Origin: JAWXBK01 sp040878185
GTDB lineage: Bacteria; Pseudomonadota; Alphaproteobacteria; Dongiales; Dongiaceae
Assembly (NCBI GenBank): GCA_040878185.1
Contig: JBBDMS010000010.1
Location: forward strand, 1 to 37,744
Reading direction: 5' to 3'
DNA: 37,744 bases
A program made the translations under genes and the position numbers. Shown in pieces: positions 15,214 through 23,826 of this stretch (position 1 is the first letter of the stretch; every line of letters begins with the position of its first letter). The notes beneath the pieces are model-generated. The model made no database searches, was not told the DNA's origin, and worked only from the letters and a program-made list of their open reading frames with translations.

Positions 15214-16809
15214 TCATCCCAGCCAAGCGGCGTCCTGTCGCACCTCAATCAGGGTAGGTCCGTTGGCGGCAAACGCTCCGGTCAGGGCATCGTGAAGGCC
15301 GCCGGCACTCTCCGCCCGAACCGCATTGGCCCCGAACGCACGCGCCAAAGCCAGGTAGTCGGGATTGCGCGGTTTGACCCCGAGTTCGGGAATTCCGAGC
15401 CTGACCATGTCCTCGGCAATCTGGCCGAGCGCATCATTGTTCCAAAGAAGGATCGCGAGGGGCATCTTAAGTTCGACTGCCGTCGCGAGCTCCTGCACGG
15501 TGAACAGGAACCCCGCATCGCCCGCCATCGCAACGGTGGGGCGTTCGGGCGTCGCGAGCTTGGCGCCGATCGCCGCCGGCAACGCATAGCCGAGCGTCCC
15601 GAAACCGTTCGGATGAAACCAGCGGCGCGGCTGCGACATCGGGAAATGATAGTTCCCGGTATAGGCGATCTGGGTCATGTCCGTCGCGAACGTGCCGTTC
15701 TCGGGGACGGCCTTGCGCATCGCATCGAGCACGCGGACATGCTTCATCTGCAATGGCGTACGCTCGGCCGCGTTGCGCCGGCGGATCTCGTCGCGTGCGC
15801 GGGCCCGCGAGTTCGACGGCTGCTTGCGCGCGACGGCCGCGGCCAGCGCCTCGATGCCGATGCCGGCGTCGCCGAGCAATGTTGCGTCCGGCTTGTAGTC
15901 GCGGGTCAACGTCGGCCGGTCGATATCGATGCGCACGATGCGGCCGCGGATCGGCAACATATCGGTCCAGCTATCGGTCTCGGAAAGTTCTGTGCCGACC
16001 GCAATCACGACGTCGGCTTCTTCGAGAGCCTTCTGCGTCGCCGGCTGCGCCAGTGTCGAACCGAGCGAATTGGGATGCGATGCCGGCAGCACACCCTTGG
16101 CGGCGACGGTCAGGACGATATCGGCATCGATCCGCTCGACGAGCGTGGCAATCGCCGCCGCACAGTCGACCGTCCCGCCACCGGCGATGATGAACGGCGC
16201 CTTCGCACCATCGATGATCGCCGCTGCGGCGGCAACATCCTTGTCGGCCGGCGTTGCGCGCGTCTTCTTCGACAATGCGGGCTTGCCATTCGGCGCCGGC
16301 ATCGCGAGCACGTCGAGAGGAATTTCGATATGGGCGGGGCGGGGCCGCCTTGTTGCGAACATCTCAAAGGCGGCATCGATCGCCTTCGGCAGCTCGTCCG
16401 GCGTACGTACCGTGTGACTGTATCCGACGAGCGGCGCCATGATGGCGCGCTGGTCGGTGCTTTCGTGCAACCGGCCGCGACCTTTTCCAAGATGCTCGGT
16501 CTCGTTCACGCTCGAGAGCAGCAGAACGGGAACGGAATCGGAGAAAGCCTGACCGATTGGTGTCGCGGCGTTGGTGACGCCCGGACCGGTGATGAGGACG
16601 CAGACGCCGGGACGGCCACTGGCCCGCGCATAACCGTCGGCCATAAAACCCGCGCCCTGTTCGTGGCGCACGCCGACATGCCGCATTTTACTGCGCCCGA
16701 TGCCGCGATAGAGATCCAGCGTATGAACGCCGGGGATTCCGAACAGCGTATCCACGCCATGCGGTTCGAGAAGGGCGATGGCGGCCTCGCCGCAGGTCAT
16801 GGCAGTCAT
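15214..16809 (-). CDS. ThDP-dependent decarboxylase, AruI-like (5-guanidino-2-oxopentanoate decarboxylase)
   Basis: A 531-residue member of the acetolactate synthase superfamily. The N-terminal Pyr domain has GIPGVHTLDLYRG and RHEQGAGFMADGYARASG, with Glu50 as the cofactor-activating residue. The central domain follows, and the PP domain has GDAGF at 430-434 with Asn457 about 25 residues later (GDG-N motif). The 'GIPGVHT..LYRG' and 'GKGRGRLHE' wording matches, from memory, AruI of the Pseudomonas arginine transaminase pathway, which decarboxylates 2-ketoarginine to 4-guanidinobutanal; no AruH aminotransferase is seen. The start at 16809 (GGGA six bases ahead) is preferred; in-frame ATGs at 16821 and 16800 are alternatives. 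It is divergent from the BKACE gene. Confidence 0.75.
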   Translation of the reverse strand: MTAMTCGEAAIALLEPHGVDTLFGIPGVHTLDLYRGIGRSKMRHVGVRHEQGAGFMADGYARASGRPGVCVLITGPGVTNAATPIGQAFSDSVPVLLLSSVNETEHLGKGRGRLHESTDQRAIMAPLVGYSHTVRTPDELPKAIDAAFEMFATRRPRPAHIEIPLDVLAMPAPNGKPALSKKTRATPADKDVAAAAAIIDGAKAPFIIAGGGTVDCAAAIATLVERIDADIVLTVAAKGVLPASHPNSLGSTLAQPATQKALEEADVVIAVGTELSETDSWTDMLPIRGRIVRIDIDRPTLTRDYKPDATLLGDAGIGIEALAAAVARKQPSNSRARARDEIRRRNAAERTPLQMKHVRVLDAMRKAVPENGTFATDMTQIAYTGNYHFPMSQPRRWFHPNGFGTLGYALPAAIGAKLATPERPTVAMAGDAGFLFTVQELATAVELKMPLAILLWNNDALGQIAEDMVRLGIPELGVKPRNPDYLALARAFGANAVRAESAGGLHDALTGAFAANGPTLIEVRQDAAWLG

Positions 16810-16928
16810 GTCGGTTCCCATTGCTGCGAATTCGGCGGCAGCATGGCCGCCGGGCCGGGGCCGCGCAAGGCCGCTCGAATCCGGCCGTTCCGGCGTGCTA
16901 GCCTGCCCGTTTCTCGTGCGAGGAGACG

Positions 16929-17759
16929 ATGGCCACACCCTGTATCATCACGGTCGCGATCACCGGCAGCCAGCCAACCAAGGATCAGAATCCGGCGGTC
17001 CCGGTTACCGTTGCCGAGCAGGTCGAAAGCACGCACGAAGCCTTCGAAGCCGGCGCATCGCTGGTCCATATCCATGTGCGCGACGACGAGGGCCGGTCTT
17101 CCTCCGATCCGGCGCGCTTTGCCCTTGTTCAGGAAGGCATCCGCAGACACTGCCCCGGGATGATCGTCCAGTTCTCGACCGGCGGGCGCGGACGCGATCC
17201 CGACGAGCGCGGCAGCGCGCTCGTCCATCGGCCCGACATGGCTTCGCTCGCGACGGGGTCGGTCAATTTCGCGACCATCATCTACGAAAATCCGCCGGCG
17301 CTGATCGATGCGCTGGCCGGCTCGATGATCGCGAACAAGGTGAAGCCGGAAATCGAGATCTTCGATCTGGCGATGCTTTACAACGCGCGTGCACTGGTCG
17401 ATCGCGGGTTGATCGAACCGCCGGCGCATGTGCAGTTCGTCATGGGCATTCCCGGCGCCATGCCGGCGCGCGAACCGATCCTCGATTTTCTGGTCGGCGA
17501 GCTGGCCGAGGTTCTGCCCGGCGCAACGTGGACGGCAGCCGGTGTCAGCCGCCATCAGGTCACGGTCAATCGCTGGGCGATGGCGCGCGGCGGCCATGCG
17601 CGCACCGGCCTCGAGGACAATATCTATATCGCGAAGGGAAGGCTGGCCGCGAGCAATGCCGAACTGGTTCGTCAGGTCGCCGATCTGTGCGGCGAGTACG
17701 ACCGCCGGCCCGCAACGCCGGAAGATGCGCGCGCCCTGTTGGGCCTGCGCGCGGCGTAG
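16929..17759 (+). CDS. BKACE (DUF849) beta-keto acid cleavage enzyme
   Basis: A 276-residue TIM-barrel enzyme of the 3-keto-5-aminohexanoate cleavage family. These Zn enzymes condense a beta-keto acid with acetyl-CoA and split it into acetoacetate and a new CoA ester. Visible family features are the start CIITVAITGSQPTKDQNP, the metal pair in LVHIHVRDDEGRSS, QFSTGGRGR, the central FVMGIPGAMP, and GGHARTGLEDNIYIAKGR with its metal-binding Glu. The start has GAGGAG just upstream. The substrate range across the family is wide (aminohexanoate, dehydrocarnitine, others), so none can be assigned. It is divergent from the AruI-like gene. An L-carnitine-dehydrogenase-like gene sits 19 kb away; a metabolic link is possible but not shown. 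Confidence 0.85.
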   Translation: MATPCIITVAITGSQPTKDQNPAVPVTVAEQVESTHEAFEAGASLVHIHVRDDEGRSSSDPARFALVQEGIRRHCPGMIVQFSTGGRGRDPDERGSALVHRPDMASLATGSVNFATIIYENPPALIDALAGSMIANKVKPEIEIFDLAMLYNARALVDRGLIEPPAHVQFVMGIPGAMPAREPILDFLVGELAEVLPGATWTAAGVSRHQVTVNRWAMARGGHARTGLEDNIYIAKGRLAASNAELVRQVADLCGEYDRRPATPEDARALLGLRAA

Positions 17760-17768
17760 CCGTCGCGT

Positions 17769-17802
17769 TAAAAGAAAAGGGGGGAGCCTTCGGGCTCCGC
17801 CC
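17769..17802 (-). terminator. Rho-independent terminator for the second binding-protein gene
   Basis: Read on the minus strand, a hairpin (17779-17802; six perfect pairs around a CGAA loop, then one mismatch and three more pairs) is followed by TTTTCTTTTA. It starts 27 bases after the stop of the binding-protein gene. Confidence 0.75.
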
Positions 17803-17828
17803 GCAACCTCCGTCAGCGATAAGGACGG

Positions 17829-18944
17829 TCAGATACCGGCCTTCACGCCTTCGAACATCGTGATGTATTTCTCGCGCGTCTCGGGCGGGACTTCCGACAG
17901 GAAGACGCCTTGCGCAAACAGCGCCGTCGGCGACGAGATGCCCAGCTCTTCGAGCCGCTCCGGCGCGACCCGTTCGAACGACTTCATGTTGGAATGGCCA
18001 TACCCATAGGTTTCGATTTCGAACTGGCCGGCTTCCGGTGACGACATCGCGTTGATGAAATCGTACTTCGCCTCTTCGTCGCCCGGACCACCTTCGATCA
18101 GGACCAGCCCGCAAACCCAGGTGAGGATGCCTTCCTTCGGGTTCATGTACTGGACCGGGATGCCCTGCTGCTTGAGCGTTACGACCGACGCGTTCCACGC
18201 ATAGGCGGCAACCAGTTCGCCCGATGCGAGGCTCTGCTCGACTGTCGTGTTGTCGCTCCAGTAATAGAGAAGCAGGTCTTTCTGCTTCACCAGGAGCTGG
18301 CGGCATTGTTCGATCTGCTCATCGGTCATGTTGAACGGATCCTTGATGCCCAGCGCGAGCGCCGCCGCTGTGACGGCACCGTCGATCGCGTCATACACCG
18401 CCAGTTTGCCGGCGTAACGCTCGTCAAACAGGAGCATCCAGGATTCTTCCTCGATCTCGACCAGATCGGTTCGATAGAGGATCGACGAATTTCCCCAATC
18501 GACCGGGACGTAATAGACACCCTTGTCGTCAAACGTGCCCTTGATCGTCTTCAACTCGGGGAAAATGTCGTTGTAATGCGTCAGCCGCGACGTATCGATC
18601 GGCGCAATAACACCGGCATCGCGCCAGCGTGGCAGCGTGTAGGTGCAGGGATGGGAGAGGTCGGGGGTGTAACCCGAGCGCAGCTTCTGCAGCGCTTCTT
18701 CCTCGTCGGCGAAAAACGCGGGCTCCGGGCTGCCGCCGTATTTTTCGAAATAGGCCGGATGCAGCTCGGGAATTTCGTACGACGCCCAGGTGTAATAGGT
18801 GATGTCGTTCACGGCGGCAGCGGCCGGACGCTTTATCACCGGCACCGTCATCAGGCCGAGACCGACCGACGCCAGCGCCTTCGTCATCTGCCGACGGGTC
18901 ATTTTCCCTTCGGCCAGAAGATCCATGAAACGGTTCTTTTCCAT
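17829..18944 (-). CDS. Tat-exported ABC transporter substrate-binding protein (PotD/PotF-like), paralogue
   Basis: A 371-residue periplasmic binding protein of the spermidine/putrescine type. The ATG at 18944 has GGAGG nine bases upstream; a longer frame to 19034 adds unrelated residues. Residues 16-22 (TRRQMTK) are a Tat motif, followed by a hydrophobic stretch and an AAAA cleavage region near 41-44. Shared blocks with the protein at 321-1424 are obvious: TY(Y/L)TWxxYE, GNSSILYRTD, EEESW, FDERYAGK, AYAWN, TWVCGLV and GYGHSN. Both are therefore paralogues, probably with different ligands. No permease or ATPase gene is adjacent. It has its own terminator and is divergent from the AEC transporter. 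Confidence 0.85.
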   Translation of the reverse strand: MEKNRFMDLLAEGKMTRRQMTKALASVGLGLMTVPVIKRPAAAAVNDITYYTWASYEIPELHPAYFEKYGGSPEPAFFADEEEALQKLRSGYTPDLSHPCTYTLPRWRDAGVIAPIDTSRLTHYNDIFPELKTIKGTFDDKGVYYVPVDWGNSSILYRTDLVEIEEESWMLLFDERYAGKLAVYDAIDGAVTAAALALGIKDPFNMTDEQIEQCRQLLVKQKDLLLYYWSDNTTVEQSLASGELVAAYAWNASVVTLKQQGIPVQYMNPKEGILTWVCGLVLIEGGPGDEEAKYDFINAMSSPEAGQFEIETYGYGHSNMKSFERVAPERLEELGISSPTALFAQGVFLSEVPPETREKYITMFEGVKAGI

Positions 18945-19105
18945 TAAGTGAGTCCTCCACGATGCCGCAGGTTGTTCGGGGGCCGGCATCTGTCGATAAG
19001 CATCCATGCAAGCGGCGCCGCGCGCAACCGTCATCGCTTCTCGCCCGGCATAGCCGCTGCTAGGGTGCCGGCACCGCCCGAGGGCGTTGGAAATCGGGGA
19101 AAATC

Positions 19106-19981
19106 GTGTATTCGGAATTGTTTGCCATCATCGCGCCGGTGTTGATCTGCGCCGGCATAGGGTTTGTCTGGGCACGCAGGGGGCGGGCGTTCGAGACGGA
19201 ATTCGTGACCAATCTGGTCACGATGGTGGGGACGCCCTGCCTGATCGCGTCGACGCTTACCAGTCTCGATATCCCTCTCGATGCGCTGGGTGAAGTGGCA
19301 ATTGCGAGCCTGGCGGCAACCGCCGGTTTCGCATTGATCGGTATGGCCGTGTTGCGCGCGATGAAATTGCCGTTTCATTCGTTCCTGCCGGCCCTCATGT
19401 TTCCCAACACCGGCAACATGGGATTGCCGCTTTGTCTCTTCGCATTCGGCGAAGCCGGGCTGGCGTTCGCCATCGTCATCTTCGCGCTGACGGCGACGCT
19501 GCAGTTCACGGTCGGCATCGCGATCGTGTCGGGCAGTTTCTCGCTGAAGCGATTTGCGACCATGCCGATCCTCTATGCGGTCGCATTCTCCGTCGTGGTG
19601 ATTGCAACCGGATGGACGGTGCCGCAATGGATCGGCAATACGATCGAGCTGCTCGGCGGCGTGACGATCCCGATGATGCTGCTCGCGCTGGGGGTGTCGC
19701 TCGCGCGGCTGCGGGTGACGACCCTGCACCGGGCCTTGGTTCTCTCGCTGGTCCGGCTCGCCGGCGGCGCCGCGGTCGGCTACGGGATCGGCGTTCTCTT
19801 CGACCTCAGCGATCTGGCGCGCGGCGCGATCCTGATCCAGGCGACGATGCCCGTCGCCGTCTTCAACTATCTGTTCGCGCAATATTATTCGCGGCAGCCC
19901 GAGCAGGTGGCGGGCATGGTCATGCTCTCGACGATCCTCTCGTTCCTGACGCTGCCTTTGCTGTTGTGGGCCGTGCTCTAG
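19106..19981 (+). CDS. AEC family permease
   Basis: A 291-residue inner-membrane protein of the auxin-efflux-carrier family with about ten hydrophobic segments. Landmarks are FPNTGNMGLPLCLFAFGEAGLAFA, corresponding to the conserved N(T/M)GN.G.P motif in the crossover region, and GVTIPMMLLALGVSLARL in the second half, followed by QATMPVAVFNYLFAQYY. Bacterial members export or import dicarboxylates or amino acids (malate and malonate carriers are known). The start is GTG at 19106 with CGGGGA upstream; no nearer ATG fits. The EutA/maleate-isomerase-like gene follows 64 bases later but has its own apparent promoter. Confidence 0.85.
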   Translation: MYSELFAIIAPVLICAGIGFVWARRGRAFETEFVTNLVTMVGTPCLIASTLTSLDIPLDALGEVAIASLAATAGFALIGMAVLRAMKLPFHSFLPALMFPNTGNMGLPLCLFAFGEAGLAFAIVIFALTATLQFTVGIAIVSGSFSLKRFATMPILYAVAFSVVVIATGWTVPQWIGNTIELLGGVTIPMMLLALGVSLARLRVTTLHRALVLSLVRLAGGAAVGYGIGVLFDLSDLARGAILIQATMPVAVFNYLFAQYYSRQPEQVAGMVMLSTILSFLTLPLLLWAVL

Positions 19982-19984
19982 CGT

Positions 19985-20012
19985 TTGGTTCCAGGGCCGC
20001 ATTGCCTATAAT
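19985..20012 (+). promoter_or_regulatory. Promoter with perfect TATAAT -10 box
   Basis: TATAAT at 20007-20012 lies 16 bases after TTGGTT (19985-19990). The predicted transcript start is near 20019, leaving a leader of about 27 bases to the ATG at 20046. The -35 matches only three of six positions. Confidence 0.5.
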
Positions 20013-20045
20013 GGCGTTCTGGCATCGCGAGGGAGGAACGACGCG

Positions 20046-20834
20046 ATGAACGAGACCGCTCTGCATCCGCCGGCCGCCGCCCTGAGCAAGGAACATATGC
20101 GCTTCGCGCTCGATGGCGGGGTCGCTCATCGTGCCCGGATCGGCATGATCGTGCTGGCGACCGACCACACGATCGAGCATGAGTTCCGGCAGATCTTCCG
20201 GATGGACGGCGTCGCGTTTTACGAAACGCGGATTCTCAACGCGCCCGAGATCAACCCGACGACGCTGGCCGAGATGGAAAAGGGCATGGCCGCGGCGGCG
20301 GCCGCGATCCTCCCGGGCATTCCGCTCGATGTCGTGGCCTATGGCTGCACGTCCGGAACGGTTGTCATCGGTGAGGAGCGGGTGTTCGAGCGCATCCGCG
20401 AGGCGCGTCCTGACGTTGCCTGCACCACGCCGATCACCGGTGCGATTGCCGGGCTGAAGGCGATGGGCTGCAAGCGCATCGCGCTGCTGACGCCCTACGT
20501 CGAGAGCGTCAATCAGATGCTGCGGCGGCATATCGAGATGCGCGGTATCGGCGTGCCGGTGATGGGTTCGTTCAATCACGAGAACGACAACGAAGTGGCC
20601 TGCATCAGCCAGGCTTCGATCAAGGATGCCGTGCGCGATCTGATGCGCGAGCCGGGCGTCGACGGCGTATTCGTCTCCTGCACCAGCCTGCGCGTCGCGT
20701 CGATCGTTGAAGAGCTCGAAGCGGAGCTCGGCCGGCCGGTCACGTCGAGCAATCATGCCATGGCCTGGCATTGCCTGCGGCTTGCCGGTATCGCCGAACC
20801 AGTTCCGGGCTTCGGTCGGCTCTTCCGCACCTGA
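20046..20834 (+). CDS. Maleate isomerase / EutA-like Asp/Glu racemase superfamily protein
   Basis: A 262-residue two-domain protein of the Asp/Glu/hydantoin racemase superfamily. The paired catalytic cysteines are Cys101 in VAYGCTSGT and Cys212 in VSCTSLR, as in maleate cis-trans isomerase and arylmalonate decarboxylase relatives. The order ATDHT near the start, TPITGAIAGLKAMGCKRIALLTPY in the middle and TSSNHAMAWHCLRLAGI at the end matches EutA, a protein of ectoine utilisation clusters. No other ectoine genes are nearby, so that role is uncertain. The start has GGGAGGAA nine bases ahead. It is convergent with the DadA-like gene, 55 bases apart. Confidence 0.8.
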   Translation: MNETALHPPAAALSKEHMRFALDGGVAHRARIGMIVLATDHTIEHEFRQIFRMDGVAFYETRILNAPEINPTTLAEMEKGMAAAAAAILPGIPLDVVAYGCTSGTVVIGEERVFERIREARPDVACTTPITGAIAGLKAMGCKRIALLTPYVESVNQMLRRHIEMRGIGVPVMGSFNHENDNEVACISQASIKDAVRDLMREPGVDGVFVSCTSLRVASIVEELEAELGRPVTSSNHAMAWHCLRLAGIAEPVPGFGRLFRT

Positions 20835-20889
20835 CGCGCAATCCAACGCCCGACCCGACGCCCAACCAGACGCCCACAGACGCCGGGCG

Positions 20890-22140
20890 TCAGCGGCCCT
20901 CGAGTGTGAGCCCATCCAGCGGGATCGGCGGCGTGCGCCGGGCGATCAGATCGGCAACAATCCGCGCATTCCCGCAGGCCATCGTCCAGCCCATATGGCC
21001 GGACCCTGCGTTCAGCGAAAGATTGCCGATCGATGTCGGGCCCAGCAGCGGCGGTCCGTCCGGCGTCATCGGACGCAGGCAGGTCCAGTAGTCCGGCCGA
21101 TCATAGTGAGCGGCGTCGGGGAACAGGCCGCGCGCAGCGGCGATCATCGAGGCAAAGTCGGCGGGCTGATGGCTGCGATCGTAGCCCGCAATATCGGCGG
21201 TGCCGGTCAGGCGCATGCGGTCTCCGAAGCGCGCATAGGCGACGAGATTATGTTCGTCGACACCGCCGACGCTCGGCGCAAGCGCCGCATCGCGCAGCGG
21301 CAAAGTGAGCGAGTATCCCTTCACCGGGTAGACCGGCAGACGTAGTCCCGCCGTTCGGGCGAGCGGCGCGGCATAGCTGCCGAAAGCGAGGACATAATGA
21401 TCGGCGGTCATGTCGCCTTCATCGGTGGCGACGGCTGCGATGCGGTCGCGCTCGATTCTCAGGCGGGTCACCGTACGACCGAACCGGAAATCGACGCCGC
21501 GTCTCGCGCTCCGCTCGGCAAGCTGCTCGGTGAACAGACGGCAATCGCCGCTTGCATCGGTCGGCGCGTGGATCGCGCCGGCGATCGCCGCGTGCGAGCC
21601 GGCCAGAGCCGGTTCGATAGCCCGGCACTCCTCGGCGTCGATGGCGCGAAGGTTCATGCCGTTCTCGTTGAGCAGCGCCATGTTTCGCCGCCCTGCCGCG
21701 AGATGGTCCGGATCGCGATACAGATAGAGCAGGCCTTTGGCGATGCGGTGATAGTCGAGCGCCTCGGCTTCGGTCACCTCGTCGAGCAGACGCTGGCTCA
21801 ACAGACAGAGGCGAAGCTTGATCAGGGTATTGCGACGGTTGCGCTCGGCCGGACAGTTGGCGAGGAACGCACGGGCCCAGCGCCACAAAGCCAAATCGGC
21901 GCGCAGCCTGAGCTTCAGCGCCGTGTCGTCGCGCCAGAGCGAACGCAGCAGCATCCGTGGCGCCCGGGGCGAAGCCCAGGCATAGGCGTGGCCCGGCGCG
22001 ATCAGCCCGGCATTGGCAAAGCTGGTCTCGGCCGCGACACGCGGCTGGCGATCGACGACGGTTACGGCGTGGCCGTCCTTCGCCAGATACCAGGCCGTCG
22101 TGACGCCGATGACTCCGGCGCCCAGAACGATGATCCGCAC
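20890..22140 (-). CDS. FAD-dependent D-amino-acid dehydrogenase (DadA-like)
   Basis: A 416-residue DAO-family flavoprotein that would oxidise D-amino acids to 2-oxo acids and pass electrons to the respiratory chain. The dinucleotide site is at the very start (MRIIVLGAGVIGVTTAWYLA), followed by ETSFANAGLIAPGHAYAWASP, a hallmark of DadA small subunits. PVYPVKGYSLT in the centre and GHMGWTMACGNARIVADLI at the end complete the pattern. I prefer GTG at 22140, which has GAGGGAG eight bases upstream and gives the family's usual start; the ATG at 22167 would add nine residues. No alanine racemase or Lrp-like gene is next to it. Confidence 0.85.
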   Translation of the reverse strand: MRIIVLGAGVIGVTTAWYLAKDGHAVTVVDRQPRVAAETSFANAGLIAPGHAYAWASPRAPRMLLRSLWRDDTALKLRLRADLALWRWARAFLANCPAERNRRNTLIKLRLCLLSQRLLDEVTEAEALDYHRIAKGLLYLYRDPDHLAAGRRNMALLNENGMNLRAIDAEECRAIEPALAGSHAAIAGAIHAPTDASGDCRLFTEQLAERSARRGVDFRFGRTVTRLRIERDRIAAVATDEGDMTADHYVLAFGSYAAPLARTAGLRLPVYPVKGYSLTLPLRDAALAPSVGGVDEHNLVAYARFGDRMRLTGTADIAGYDRSHQPADFASMIAAARGLFPDAAHYDRPDYWTCLRPMTPDGPPLLGPTSIGNLSLNAGSGHMGWTMACGNARIVADLIARRTPPIPLDGLTLEGR

Positions 22141-22181
22141 CCGTGAAGCTCCCTCGTTGCCGTGCATGGCGTCGGCGGCCG

Positions 22182-22187
22182 ACTATA
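22182..22187 (-). promoter_or_regulatory. Possible -10 box for the DadA-like gene
   Basis: On the minus strand TATAGT (22182-22187) matches five of six -10 positions and lies about 40 bases before the GTG start. The -35 region 17 bases away (TGGCCG) is poor. Confidence 0.3.
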
Positions 22188-22334
22188 AGATTGCCGAATC
22201 GAGGCGGCCAGCCCGCGAATGACCCGGCCGGGCTTGCCGGGGATGCAATGGCCGGCGAAACCGGGTAAATCAGGGAACCGGCTCGTTAGTCACCGGTCGC
22301 GGGGCCGGCGCGGCGACAAAACCATGGGTTATCA

Positions 22335-23693
22335 ATGCGCGTCCTCTTCCTGCACAATAATTTTCCGGCGCAGTTCAAGCATGTCGCGGCGGCGCTTGCC
22401 GCGGACAAGAACAACCAGATTGTCGGGGCATCCTTCGACAACAAGAAGACGCTGCCGGGCGTATCGCGGGTCTATTACAAGGCGTCGCGCGAGGCGAGTA
22501 AGGAAACGCACCACTATCTGCGCAACACCGAGCTCGCCGTCCTCGAAGCGCAGGGCGTGTTCCGCTCGCTGTCCGATCTGCGCAAGAAAGGTTTTGTACC
22601 GGATGTGGTCTGCGGGCACTCCGGCTGGGGCTGTACGCTCTATGTCAAAGACCTTTTTCCCGAGGCCCGACAGCTTTCCTATTTCGAGTGGTTCTATCAC
22701 GCGCGCGATTCCGACGTCGATTTCTTCTCGCGCGGCAAGGTCAGTTACGACGACATGTGCCGTGTCCGCACCCGCAACATTCCGATCATCATGGATCTGG
22801 TGAATTGCGACTGGGGTATCTGCCCCACAGAGTTCCAGGCGAGCAAGATTCCGCCACTGTTCCATCCCAAGATCAGCGTGATGCATGACGGAATCGACAC
22901 CGATTTCTTCAAGCCGAATCCGGCGGCGAAGCTCGTTTTTCCGAACATCAATCTCGATCTTAGCGGTGCCGACGAAATCCTCACCTACGCGACGCGCGGC
23001 ATGGAACCCTATCGCGGTTTTCCGCAGTTCATGCATGCGGTGGCGCTGCTACAGAAGCGCCGCCCCAATCTGCAAACGGTCGTCGTCGGTACCGACCGTG
23101 TCGCCTACGGCAAGAAGCTGCCGCAGGGGCAGAGCTACAAGAAAAAGCTGCTCGACGAGCTGAGGGATATCGACCAGTCGCGCCTGCATTTTACCGGTCA
23201 TCTGCCGTATGACGACTATCTGCGAGTGCTCCAGGCATCGTCCGTGCATGTCTACATGACGATCCCGTTTGTTCTGTCCTGGTCGCTATTGGAATCGCTG
23301 GCGGCGGGATGCCTGATCGTCGCGTCCGACACCGATCCCATTCGCGAAGTCATGGAAGACGGCAAGAACGGCTTGCTGGTCGATTTCTTCTCGCCTTCGC
23401 AACTGGCGGACCGGATCGAGGAGGCGCTCGACCATCGCGACCGCTACGCGGCGCTGCGGAAAGCGGCGCGCGAGACGATCGTCGAACGCTATGCTTTGAA
23501 CGACCTGCTGCCGAAACATGTAAAGTTGCTCGAGGATCTGGCGGCGGGGCGCACTCCTTCCGCGCCGCTTGCCGCGCAATCGGCGGTACAATCGGCGGCG
23601 GAACCCGCGGTCGCCGCGGCTGCCATACAAATGCCACCGGTTCGTAAGAAAAGTCGGCGGCCGAAGAATTTGCCGAAGGCGCGCCGCCGCTGA
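22335..23693 (+). CDS. GT4-type glycosyltransferase
   Basis: A 452-residue GT-B fold glycosyltransferase. The N-terminal half starts MRVLFLHNNFPAQFKHVAAAL and contains GHSGWGCTLYVKDLFP; the C-terminal donor domain has YATRGMEPYRGF, FTGHLPYDDYLRVLQ and VLSWSLLESLAAGCLIVASDTDPIREV, the E-x7-E region that binds the nucleotide sugar. From about residue 395 there is a tail rich in Ala and Pro ending in a strongly basic stretch (KKSRRPKNLPKARRR), not typical of the family; it may bind membrane or nucleic acid. No clear ribosome site precedes the ATG. No other capsule or O-antigen gene is nearby. Donor and acceptor are unknown. Confidence 0.85.
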   Translation: MRVLFLHNNFPAQFKHVAAALAADKNNQIVGASFDNKKTLPGVSRVYYKASREASKETHHYLRNTELAVLEAQGVFRSLSDLRKKGFVPDVVCGHSGWGCTLYVKDLFPEARQLSYFEWFYHARDSDVDFFSRGKVSYDDMCRVRTRNIPIIMDLVNCDWGICPTEFQASKIPPLFHPKISVMHDGIDTDFFKPNPAAKLVFPNINLDLSGADEILTYATRGMEPYRGFPQFMHAVALLQKRRPNLQTVVVGTDRVAYGKKLPQGQSYKKKLLDELRDIDQSRLHFTGHLPYDDYLRVLQASSVHVYMTIPFVLSWSLLESLAAGCLIVASDTDPIREVMEDGKNGLLVDFFSPSQLADRIEEALDHRDRYAALRKAARETIVERYALNDLLPKHVKLLEDLAAGRTPSAPLAAQSAVQSAAEPAVAAAAIQMPPVRKKSRRPKNLPKARRR

Positions 23694-23716
23694 TGCGGGA
23701 TGGCGACGGCGGCCGA

Positions 23717-23762
23717 GACCATTACGATGGTCGCGGGGAACAAACCGGCGGCGCACCGGTTG
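23717..23762. other. Two small inverted repeats between the glycosyltransferase and the exported-protein gene
   Basis: GACCAT-TACG-ATGGTC (23717-23732) is a perfect six-pair hairpin with a UACG-type tetraloop. Shortly after, AACCGG and CCGGTT are inverted (about 23743-23762). Neither has a T-run. They could slow transcript decay or bind a regulator; nothing more can be said. Confidence 0.3.
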
Positions 23763-23826
23763 TCCCGGTTCCGGAAGTCGCTCGTCCGGGCGGGACGGTG
23801 ACGAGCCGAAAGCGGAGGAGAGACCG

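Noticed and set aside
15190..17163. Plus-strand open frame of 657 codons opposite the AruI-like gene
   Set aside because: Composition is typical of an antisense shadow, it has no domain motif, and both the AruI-like and BKACE genes explain the region.
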